Source: Candidatus Hermodarchaeota archaeon
GTDB lineage: Archaea; Asgardarchaeota; Hermodarchaeia; Hermodarchaeales; Hermodarchaeaceae
DNA: 7,210 bases
Direction of reading: 5' to 3'
Assembly (NCBI GenBank): GCA_016840185.1
Contig: JAEOSV010000252.1
Span: 1 to 7,210 of the forward strand
In this document: piece by piece, positions 1-5,622 of the stretch
Numbering within the stretch: position 1 is the stretch's first letter
Layout of the letters: each line of letters starts with the position of its first letter
Notes under the pieces: generated by a model
The model's input: only the letters and a program-made list of their open reading frames with translations
Databases searched by the model: none
Told to the model about the DNA's origin: nothing
Translations under genes and position numbers: made by a program

Positions 1-654
1 CTTCTTGGTTAGATCATTCAGTTCCTTGGTGGTATGCTTTACAATATATTGAATGGCTGCGGGACGACTGAACCCCACAGTATCCGCGATAATAATTTTA
101 TTTGCTCCAGCTTCAACCGCTGCATGTGAGATTTTTACAATGCTATCGATTTCACTCCGAGTTGCATCTTCAACAACATAGGCAATTTCAGCTCCATGTT
201 CCACACCATAGCTCGTACATTTCACGAGACGCTCAATTGCATCCTCAAGGGTCATCCGCAATTGGTATTCCAAACGCAAACGACTAGGAGCAATAAAGAT
301 GGGAATGATATCGGCTCCAGAATCCAGACAAGCTTGAATATCACCAATCACTGCGCGAGCGGGTGCCGCTAACTTAGCCTGTGTGAACCCTTCATCGGAA
401 AGAAGCTTTATGGTCCGTTTCTCTTTCTCTGATACCATCGGGAATCCAGCCGCAATCACCGCCACACCCACTTCATCCATAAGCTTCGCAATCTTGACCT
501 TCTCATCGATTGTAAGAAGAGTACCTGCGGTTTGCTCGCCATCACGTAAGGTTTCATCCCAAATCCAAACGCGATTAGGAGTAGATGGCAACCGTAAATC
601 CTCTCGGCGGTTATGATTGACAATTAATCCAGCGGATTCTAATTCACTTGTCAC
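1..654 (-). CDS. DRE-TIM metallolyase (isopropylmalate/homocitrate synthase-like), 3' end beyond window
   Basis: Reading the minus strand from GTG 654 gives 218 residues open to the left edge, so the C-terminal part is missing. The protein shows the family signature DETLRDGEQ (residues 33-41, with catalytic Arg37 and metal-ligand Asp38), then GVAVIAAGFPMVS (63-75), EDATR (162-166) and IADTVGFSRP (189-198), in the order seen in HMGL-like TIM barrels such as LeuA, NifV/AksA homocitrate synthase and citramalate synthase. These enzymes condense acetyl-CoA with a 2-oxo acid. The distal HxH metal motif lies outside the window, so the substrate cannot be named. GTG 654 is chosen because AAGGAG (664-669, minus) sits 9 bases upstream; the frame stays open to a stop at 700-702, and TTG 660 would be too close to that site. 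The residues before EDATR read EIAYVV where synthases usually have a form like EFSP, hinting at an unusual subfamily. The gene diverges from the acyl-CoA synthetase-like operon. Confidence 0.85.
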   Translation of the reverse strand, partial: MTSELESAGLIVNHNRREDLRLPSTPNRVWIWDETLRDGEQTAGTLLTIDEKVKIAKLMDEVGVAVIAAGFPMVSEKEKRTIKLLSDEGFTQAKLAAPARAVIGDIQACLDSGADIIPIFIAPSRLRLEYQLRMTLEDAIERLVKCTSYGVEHGAEIAYVVEDATRSEIDSIVKISHAAVEAGANKIIIADTVGFSRPAAIQYIVKHTTKELNDLTKK

Positions 655-830
655 ACTCAAACGCTCCTTGTATTTTCTGCTAATCCTGCATCCTTCTCCT
701 CATCCTTTATGTTTTTTGAAACGCGAGAAATCCGCACAGGTCTGCATTTCCAATTACGAATGGTTCTTAAGTAAAATTCACACAAAGCGAGTTACTAACC
801 TAATGTGCAACCAACTACTCGGTGTCACAG
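655..830. promoter_or_regulatory. divergent intergenic region with candidate promoters
   Basis: This 176-bp gap separates two genes transcribed away from each other, so both promoters should lie here. On the minus strand an A-rich stretch containing CATAAAGG (about 702-709) lies about 50 bases before GTG 654 and could be a TATA element. On the plus strand CTTAAGTAAAA (about 766-776) lies about 60 bases before ATG 831. Neither is a strong match to the archaeal consensus and no clear BRE was recognised. No RNA gene or convincing coding frame was seen in the gap. Confidence 0.35.
821..824 (+). promoter_or_regulatory. ribosome-binding site deciding the start of the acyl-CoA synthetase-like gene
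   Basis: GGTG lies 6 bases before ATG 831, the same spacing as in the DUF35 gene later in the window. It overlaps the alternative GTG start at 822, which would therefore have no binding site of its own. This favours ATG 831. Confidence 0.6.
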
Positions 831-2213
831 ATGGCTTCAAAGAGCCTAAAAAAACGCATCCAACCAGTGTTTTCCCCAACATCAATCGTACTCATTGGTG
901 CTAGTGATAACCCTCGATCCTTTGGATTCCAAATCGCCCGATCGCTCATCCGCGATTTCGAAGGACCCGTTCATTACGTGAATCCCACAGAAGCCGAAGT
1001 TCTCGGTTATCCAACCTTCGCAACCATAAGTGAGGTCCCCGAAGCTTCACATTTCTGGATAATTACCACACCTACACGAGAATTCGCTAAAACCCTTCGA
1101 ATAATAGGGAAGCGCCAACCTCTCGGCATCCTGTTACTTTTTGAGTTACAATCGACTCAATTCGATGCGGCTAGAAAAGAAATTTCGAAATTAGCATGTC
1201 CTGTATTCGGACCCCGCAGTGCTGGGTTCTACAGTTCAATTACCCATTTCGACATGATGCCACTTCCCACCGAAGTACTTCCACGACCCCGGGATGGAGC
1301 TACCGGAGTCATCACTGATAACCGCGATGTTGCCTACGGACTACTTGAGCAAGTCACAAAATATCGCTGTGGAGTCTCTCTCTTTATTGATCTCGGCGAA
1401 TCCTTGGGAACAACAGAATCTGACATGCTTGCTTACCTAGCCCAAGATAAGGCTACTCGAGTCATTCTACTTGGTGCAGGACAAATTTCAAACACATCGA
1501 AATTCCGCGCTGCAGTCCGAAAAGCCCACCGGGCAAAGAAACCCATCATCATCTCCCTTTGGCCTCAAGAAATCACCAAACAACTTGGACTACACCGTCG
1601 AACTGGAAAAGGTGTCACACCTTTAACCCAACCTTTAGCTGAACAACACAATCTCATGGTCACATCCTCCTGGGGACGCGCCGTGGACTTAGCACTCCTC
1701 TGCCAAACACAACCCCTACCCGAAGGCAGAGGTGTCGTAGCGATATCAAACTTTGGCGCCTACTGCGTCTATGCTGCGAGCGCCCTCCACGATTCACCCA
1801 TGGAGCTAGCCCAACTCCAACCAGACACCCTCGCCGCTCTCAACGAAAATCTTCCCCCCTACTGCCGTAACGACAACCCCATCGGTCTGTATACCAACGC
1901 GGATGAAGAACGATTAGATACCGCCCTCCGCCTCGTTCTCCCCGATCCCAACGCCAACAGCGTTCTCATTAGTCTCCTCCCTGATTCACCCAACATCGAC
2001 CCTGACTACCTCTATGTCATGCTCCGCCAACGCCTCAAAGCCCTTAAAACCCCCAAAACCATCATCGGCGTCATACCTGCCACCGAACGTGATAACCTCC
2101 TCATCGATAGCCTTGAACGCCTCAACATCCCCATATACTCAAATGCTCACCGAGCGGTCACCACATTAGAAAACGCATATCAACTCAACAAACTGCTCAA
2201 ATCCAACACATAG
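831..2213 (+). CDS. degenerate ADP-forming acyl-CoA synthetase alpha-subunit paralogue (probable pseudoenzyme)
   Basis: This 460-residue protein has the length and layout of an ACD alpha subunit: a CoA-binding Rossmann domain (VLIGAS at 20-25, YVNP at 49-52), followed by ligase-CoA domains. It aligns along its length with the canonical alpha subunit at 2530-3939, but the working residues differ. GPNCVG of the canonical protein is GPRSAG (127-132). ISQSGAF is replaced by ITDNRDV (161-167). The glutamate of VEYLEG, expected to support the phospho-histidine, is Gly217. An ungapped alignment from the shared KPII motif (237-240) to TG (258-259) puts Arg257 opposite the catalytic His of SHTGALAG; the nearest histidine is His255. 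By comparison with the family it probably binds CoA or an acyl-CoA but cannot carry the phosphate relay, which is inference. It is the first gene of a likely operon with the RAM protein and AcdA. Its second half is strikingly C-rich and G-poor on this strand. The TAG stop is followed in frame by the RAM coding sequence. GTG 822 is an alternative start. Confidence 0.85.
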   Translation: MASKSLKKRIQPVFSPTSIVLIGASDNPRSFGFQIARSLIRDFEGPVHYVNPTEAEVLGYPTFATISEVPEASHFWIITTPTREFAKTLRIIGKRQPLGILLLFELQSTQFDAARKEISKLACPVFGPRSAGFYSSITHFDMMPLPTEVLPRPRDGATGVITDNRDVAYGLLEQVTKYRCGVSLFIDLGESLGTTESDMLAYLAQDKATRVILLGAGQISNTSKFRAAVRKAHRAKKPIIISLWPQEITKQLGLHRRTGKGVTPLTQPLAEQHNLMVTSSWGRAVDLALLCQTQPLPEGRGVVAISNFGAYCVYAASALHDSPMELAQLQPDTLAALNENLPPYCRNDNPIGLYTNADEERLDTALRLVLPDPNANSVLISLLPDSPNIDPDYLYVMLRQRLKALKTPKTIIGVIPATERDNLLIDSLERLNIPIYSNAHRAVTTLENAYQLNKLLKSNT

Positions 2214-2219
2214 GAGTGG

Positions 2220-2483
2220 ATACCAATCTACAAAGCATATGTCCTCATCAAAGTCGCCCCCCAACAAGAAGACAAAATATTACGCGAAATCTCAAAATTT
2301 GCCGCCATCTCAGAAGCGCACAAGCTTTTCGGTCTTTATGACATGATAGTCGAAATCGAACGAAAAGGAATGCGCGATATTATGGAAACAATTGGTAAAA
2401 TTCGTGCAATCAAAGGCGTACAAGATACAATCACAAATCTTGTTGCTGACTTCGAAATGGATGTTCATGGGGCTCCTCTCTAA
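2220..2483 (+). CDS. stand-alone Lrp/AsnC ligand-binding (RAM) domain protein, start codon unclear
   Basis: About 87 residues form a complete RAM domain: AYVLIKVAP (6-14), an amphipathic helix, the turn HKLFGLYDMIVEIE (34-47), a second helix, then KGVQDTITNLVADFE (65-79). RAM domains bind amino acids or other small ligands and oligomerise. No DNA-binding helix-turn-helix is present, so it would act as a sensor or partner protein, not as a classical Lrp regulator. The start is a real problem: between the preceding in-frame TAG (2211-2213) and the first in-frame ATG (2343, mid-domain) there is no ATG, GTG or TTG. The entry begins at ATA 2220, where homologues usually start; ATC 2226 is an alternative, with GGAG (2213-2216) 9 bases before it. 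Other explanations are TAG readthrough, which would fuse it to the upstream protein as a 550-residue product, or a one-base error, since removing one G after GTG 2216 would put that GTG in frame. The domain is intact, so this does not look like a decayed gene. Confidence 0.8.
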   Translation: MPIYKAYVLIKVAPQQEDKILREISKFAAISEAHKLFGLYDMIVEIERKGMRDIMETIGKIRAIKGVQDTITNLVADFEMDVHGAPL

Positions 2484-2518
2484 ATCCCAACGAGTGAATT
2501 TAGGAACGGAGGTTAACT

Positions 2519-2524
2519 GAGGGG
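2519..2524 (+). promoter_or_regulatory. ribosome-binding site of acdA
   Basis: GAGGGG lies 5 bases before ATG 2530. A second purine-rich match, GGAGG at 2508-2512, is too far away for this start. The 46-bp gap after the RAM stop shows no obvious promoter or terminator, which supports co-transcription with the two upstream genes. Confidence 0.6.
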
Positions 2525-2529
2525 CTGTC

Positions 2530-3939
2530 ATGAAATCGGACTTGGAACCGTTTTTCAATCCGAAAACGGTCGCCGTCGTCGGAGCTTCAGCACGCAAAAC
2601 CAGTGTAGGCGGGGTTATTTTCCGTAACTTCCTCAAACCCGCTTTCAAAGGCGTAGTCTATCCCATTAACCCCCGTGCCACCGACGTCCTCGGGATTCCA
2701 AGTTTTGAACGTGTTTCATCAATCCCTGAACTGGTTGACCTCACTGTAATTGCCGTCCCCGCCGGAATTGTTCCCAACATCATGGAAGATTGCGAACAAA
2801 AAGGTGTCAAAGCCGCTATCATTATCAGTGGTGGATTCAAGGAAACGGGACCTGAAGGCGCCTACCTTGAAGAACAAGTTATCGAAATTTCCAAACGAAG
2901 TGGCATCCGGGTCATTGGGCCTAACTGTGTTGGAGTCTATGATACTAATACAGGTGTAGACACCACATTTCTCCCTGCCTCAAGGATGGGTAGACCCGGA
3001 AAAGGATATATCAGCTTCATCAGCCAAAGCGGAGCCTTTGCAGCAGCGGTTCTGGACATGAATGCCCAATCTGGACTGGGAGTTAGTCGTGTCGTTAGCT
3101 TTGGTAACAAAGCCGACGTCAACGAAATCGATCTCATCCAATACTTAGGCGATGATACAGAAACTCGGGTTATCGTCGAATACTTAGAAGGACTCTCCCC
3201 GAGTACTGGGGGATCCTATATTCAAACTGCCAAAAGGGTCACTCAACAAAAACCGATTATTGTTGTCAAATCTGGACGATCAAAACGAGGGTCAGCAGCC
3301 GCAGCTAGCCATACGGGTGCACTCGCAGGTGATTCGCGGCTCTATGATTTCGCTTTCCATCAAGCGGGCATTCTCTCTGCGCGTGATTTCGAGGATGGGT
3401 TTGAAATGGCAAAGACTTTGGCCTCCCAACCTCCCGCCGAAGGTAATCGCATTCTCATAGTTACAGATGCAGGGGGTGCTGGTGTCATGACTGTTGATGC
3501 ATGCGAAGCCCTTGGATTAACCGTACCAGAAACCCCAGAAAAAGAAAAACAGCTTCTCCGTGAAGCCTTTCCTGGATATTGTAGTGTTCATAATCCCATC
3601 GATCTCACCGGGGATACGAATGCCGAACGGTACCAAGTTGCCTTTGATACCCTTCTTGGAACACCCCACTATGATGCTGCCATCGCCATTGTGATGATGC
3701 AAGTCCCCCTGTTGAATCTAGATATCGTCGATCGATTGGTCGCCGTTGTCCGGAAATACAACAAACCTTTAGTTGCGCTCACCGCAGGTGGACGGTTCAC
3801 CATGAAAGGTGCGCAACTCTTGGAAAAAGCCGGAATACCTGCCATGCCCACTCCTGCACGAGCATCAAAGGCCTTATGGGCCTTAGTGGAGTACGGGCAG
3901 TATCTGAAGAAATTTCACGCTCAAAAGAAATCCAAATGA
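2530..3939 (+). CDS. acdA: ADP-forming acetate/acyl-CoA ligase, alpha subunit
   Basis: This 469-residue protein matches the size of separate archaeal ACD alpha subunits. The enzyme interconverts acyl-CoA + ADP + phosphate with acid + CoA + ATP and conserves energy from acetyl-CoA and similar thioesters in the cytoplasm. Visible motifs in order are the Rossmann loop VVGAS (16-20), INP (46-48), GPNCVG (130-135), FISQSGAF (163-170), VEYLEG (216-221, with Glu220), SHTGALAG (260-267, carrying the phosphorylated His261) and TDAGGAG (312-318). All expected alpha-subunit catalytic elements are present. The beta subunit, an ATP-grasp protein of about 230 residues, is neither fused nor in the window, so it must be encoded elsewhere. 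Substrate (acetyl-, branched-chain or aryl-acyl-CoA) cannot be read from the sequence. It is the last gene of the probable operon with its degenerate paralogue and the RAM protein; a T-rich tract follows the TGA stop. Confidence 0.93.
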   Translation: MKSDLEPFFNPKTVAVVGASARKTSVGGVIFRNFLKPAFKGVVYPINPRATDVLGIPSFERVSSIPELVDLTVIAVPAGIVPNIMEDCEQKGVKAAIIISGGFKETGPEGAYLEEQVIEISKRSGIRVIGPNCVGVYDTNTGVDTTFLPASRMGRPGKGYISFISQSGAFAAAVLDMNAQSGLGVSRVVSFGNKADVNEIDLIQYLGDDTETRVIVEYLEGLSPSTGGSYIQTAKRVTQQKPIIVVKSGRSKRGSAAAASHTGALAGDSRLYDFAFHQAGILSARDFEDGFEMAKTLASQPPAEGNRILIVTDAGGAGVMTVDACEALGLTVPETPEKEKQLLREAFPGYCSVHNPIDLTGDTNAERYQVAFDTLLGTPHYDAAIAIVMMQVPLLNLDIVDRLVAVVRKYNKPLVALTAGGRFTMKGAQLLEKAGIPAMPTPARASKALWALVEYGQYLKKFHAQKKSK

Positions 3940-3940
3940 G

Positions 3941-3953
3941 TCTTCTTTTTCTT
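3941..3953 (+). terminator. T-rich putative archaeal terminator
   Basis: TCTTCTTTTTCTT begins one base after the stop codon of acdA. Archaeal RNA polymerase commonly stops at such pyrimidine tracts without needing a hairpin. A TATA-like box follows shortly after, which fits a transcription-unit boundary here. Confidence 0.5.
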
Positions 3954-3978
3954 GGTTCACAGTTGGACAACGGTACTG

Positions 3979-3986
3979 TTTATAAT
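3979..3986 (+). promoter_or_regulatory. TATA-like box for the thiolase-DUF35 unit
   Basis: TTTATAAT is the best TATA-box match seen in the intergenic regions. It lies about 60 bases before GTG 4044. With the usual 25-30 base offset, transcription would start near 4010 and give a leader of about 35 bases that contains the whole hairpin at 4019-4034. No clear BRE precedes it. Confidence 0.5.
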
Positions 3987-4018
3987 TACATGATATTACC
4001 CTTGCTTCATTCAGCTTT

Positions 4019-4034
4019 CCTCGTATGAACGAGG
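4019..4034 (+). repeat. perfect inverted repeat covering the thiolase ribosome-binding site
   Basis: CCTCGT-ATGA-ACGAGG is a perfect 6-bp inverted repeat with a 4-base loop. Its right arm supplies the GAGG of the GAGGTG ribosome-binding site (4031-4036), which sits 7 bases before GTG 4044. In mRNA the stem would hide most of that site; in DNA it could be a small operator. Which applies, if either, is inference. Confidence 0.55.
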
Positions 4035-4043
4035 TGTACTATT

Positions 4044-5204
4044 GTGGTCAATGTAAGCATTGTCGGAGCCGGACAAACCAAGTTCGGACGACACGACGAT
4101 TATGATTTACGAGAGCTCTTCGCCCTCGCAGCTCACGAGGCTATCGAAGAGGCTGGAATTGCTCCGAAAGACGTAGAAGCCGCCTTTATCGGCAACCTAT
4201 CTGCAGATCAATTCAATCGGCAAACACACATTGCGCCAATGATGGCCGATGCTGTTGGAATGAAAGGCATCACGGCCACCAAATGTGAAGCAGCCTGTGC
4301 ATCATCTGCAACCGCACTACGGGCAGCAATTTTGGCTATCGAATCAGGCCAGCATGATGTGGTGATGGCGGCCGGCGTTGAAAAGATGACCGATCTTCCC
4401 ACACCCGGTGTCATAGAGATATTAGCTATGGCCGCTGACCAACCCTTCGAAGCAGAACCGGGAATCACCTTTCCGGGGATTTTCGCCATCTTTGCTGTCG
4501 CTCATATGGCAAAATATGGCACGACCAAAGAGCAACTCGCTGCGGTCGCCGTCAAAAACCACGCCAACGCCGTCCATAATCCTCTCGCCCAATATCAAAA
4601 AGAAATCACTATAGATACGGTCTTATCTGCTCGAATGGTTGCCTGGCCCTTAGGTCTCTTCGATTGCTCACCAATCACCGACGGTGCAGCAGCAGTTATC
4701 CTTACACGCAACAAACTCGCGAAGAAATTCACCGACGCCCCAGTGAAAATCAAAGCGTCTGCACAAGCAAACGATACGATGGACATGTGTGACCGCTCCG
4801 ACCTAACCACACTCTATTCTGCGAGAACGGCTGCTCAACGCGCATACAAACAGGCAAAAGTCAGTGCACAAGATATTGACTTTGCCGAAGTCCACGACTG
4901 CTTTACCATCGCAGAAATTATTGCCACTGAAGACCTTGGCTTTTTCACACCCGGAATGGGCGGACAAGCGGTCGAAGAAGAATACACTGCACTCGACGGC
5001 GAATTTGCCATTAATACCAGCGGTGGACTAAAAGCCAAAGGTCATCCCGTCGGTGCCACCGGCGTCGCCCAAATTATTGAACTGTACCACCAGCTGCGCA
5101 ACGAAGCAGGCAAACGCCAAGTCGACTCACCCAATTATGGTTTAGCCCACAACGTAGGTGGATCAGGTGCGACTGCGGTCGTCCATATTTGTGAACGATG
5201 GTGA
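4044..5204 (+). CDS. acetyl-CoA acetyltransferase (archaeal SCP-x-type thiolase)
   Basis: This 386-residue thiolase catalyses reversible condensation of two acetyl-CoA to acetoacetyl-CoA (or cleavage of a 3-oxoacyl-CoA). The nucleophilic cysteine is Cys85 in KCEAACASS (80-88). Further signatures are VEKMTD (112-117), the EVHDCF block (282-287) and GGLKAKGHPVGATG (327-340, catalytic His334). The C-terminus ends with NVGGSGA (370-376) instead of the CxG motif of bacterial biosynthetic thiolases, which is typical of the archaeal/SCP-x group. The GTG start is supported by GAGGTG 7 bases upstream. The DUF35 partner gene starts 5 bases after its stop. In archaea this pair normally works with HMG-CoA synthase as a channelling complex in the mevalonate pathway, but that synthase gene is not adjacent here. 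A catabolic role together with acyl-CoA synthetase is the alternative. Confidence 0.94.
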   Translation: MVNVSIVGAGQTKFGRHDDYDLRELFALAAHEAIEEAGIAPKDVEAAFIGNLSADQFNRQTHIAPMMADAVGMKGITATKCEAACASSATALRAAILAIESGQHDVVMAAGVEKMTDLPTPGVIEILAMAADQPFEAEPGITFPGIFAIFAVAHMAKYGTTKEQLAAVAVKNHANAVHNPLAQYQKEITIDTVLSARMVAWPLGLFDCSPITDGAAAVILTRNKLAKKFTDAPVKIKASAQANDTMDMCDRSDLTTLYSARTAAQRAYKQAKVSAQDIDFAEVHDCFTIAEIIATEDLGFFTPGMGGQAVEEEYTALDGEFAINTSGGLKAKGHPVGATGVAQIIELYHQLRNEAGKRQVDSPNYGLAHNVGGSGATAVVHICERW

Positions 5205-5205
5205 T
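5200..5205 (+). promoter_or_regulatory. ribosome-binding site deciding the start of the DUF35 gene
   Basis: GGTGAT overlaps the last codons of the thiolase gene and lies 4 bases before ATG 5210. An in-frame ATG at 5198 would overlap this site and has none of its own, so the shorter start is preferred. The arrangement suggests translational coupling to the thiolase. Confidence 0.65.
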
Positions 5206-5209
5206 AAGC

Positions 5210-5614
5210 ATGAGTGAAGAAACAACTGTCAAGAAATTCTTTGAACTAATCAACGAGCAAAAACTTTGTGCAGCCCACTGTTCCAATTGTGATGCGCTTC
5301 ATCTGCCTCCACGGCTCTTTTGCCCAAATTGCAACAGTAAGACAACTGATTGGACCCAATTAAGTGGAGAAGGTACCATTCGATCATTTACTGTGATACA
5401 TATTGCCGGAACCAAATATTCAGAGGATGTTCCATACATTGTCACCATTGTTGCTCTCAAAGAAGGGCCTTCAGCGTGTGCACGATTAGTTGGTGTTGAT
5501 CCCCTCAAACCCGAGAATATCAAGGTCGGTGATGCAGTTACCGCAGACTTCGAAGAAATCCCAGGACCAACGAAAGAAACAAAGACTATGCGTCTGATTT
5601 TCCGTCCGGCATAG
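5210..5614 (+). CDS. DUF35 zinc-ribbon/OB-fold acyl-CoA-associated protein
   Basis: The 134-residue protein has the two parts of the DUF35 (ChsH2-like) family: an N-terminal helix followed by a rubredoxin-like zinc ribbon with Cys24-x2-Cys27 and Cys38-x2-Cys41, then an OB-fold from about residue 50 to the end (GEGTIRSFTVIH at 53-64, GVDPLKPENIKVGDAV at 95-110). In archaea such proteins bridge acetoacetyl-CoA thiolase and HMG-CoA synthase and help form a shared CoA-binding site. The position directly behind the thiolase, with 5 bases between stop and start, supports a physical complex with it. Length is normal and all four cysteines are present. ATG 5198 would add four residues. The stop is TAG. 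Confidence 0.92.
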   Translation: MSEETTVKKFFELINEQKLCAAHCSNCDALHLPPRLFCPNCNSKTTDWTQLSGEGTIRSFTVIHIAGTKYSEDVPYIVTIVALKEGPSACARLVGVDPLKPENIKVGDAVTADFEEIPGPTKETKTMRLIFRPA

Positions 5615-5622
5615 TGTCTAAG

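Noticed and set aside
102..904. Plus-strand open frames at 102-287, 383-616 and 617-904
   Set aside because: The first two lie antisense to the DRE-TIM metallolyase and show no family resemblance; the third spans the divergent gap and the start of the next gene in another frame, and its translation is low-complexity.
2211..2213. TAG as pyrrolysine codon
   Set aside because: Three of the six stop codons visible in the window are TAG, while pyrrolysine-using archaea tend to avoid TAG as a stop; no pyl gene is in the window. Kept only as one alternative for the RAM start problem.
2216..2341. Small ORF from GTG 2216 in the other frame
   Set aside because: It has no family features and overlaps the well-conserved RAM domain; it matters only as evidence for a possible one-base error.
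2310..2648. Minus-strand 112-residue open frame
   Set aside because: It lies opposite the RAM domain and the start of acdA, both of which are clear family members.
3193..3212. Possible hairpin TCCCC...GGGGA
   Set aside because: It is a short stem inside the acdA coding sequence, in a loop encoding Ser-Pro-Ser-Thr-Gly-Gly; chance is sufficient explanation.
5615..5622. Bidirectional terminator between the DUF35 and M20 genes
   Set aside because: Only 8 bases separate the stop codons and no T-rich tract or hairpin was found there.
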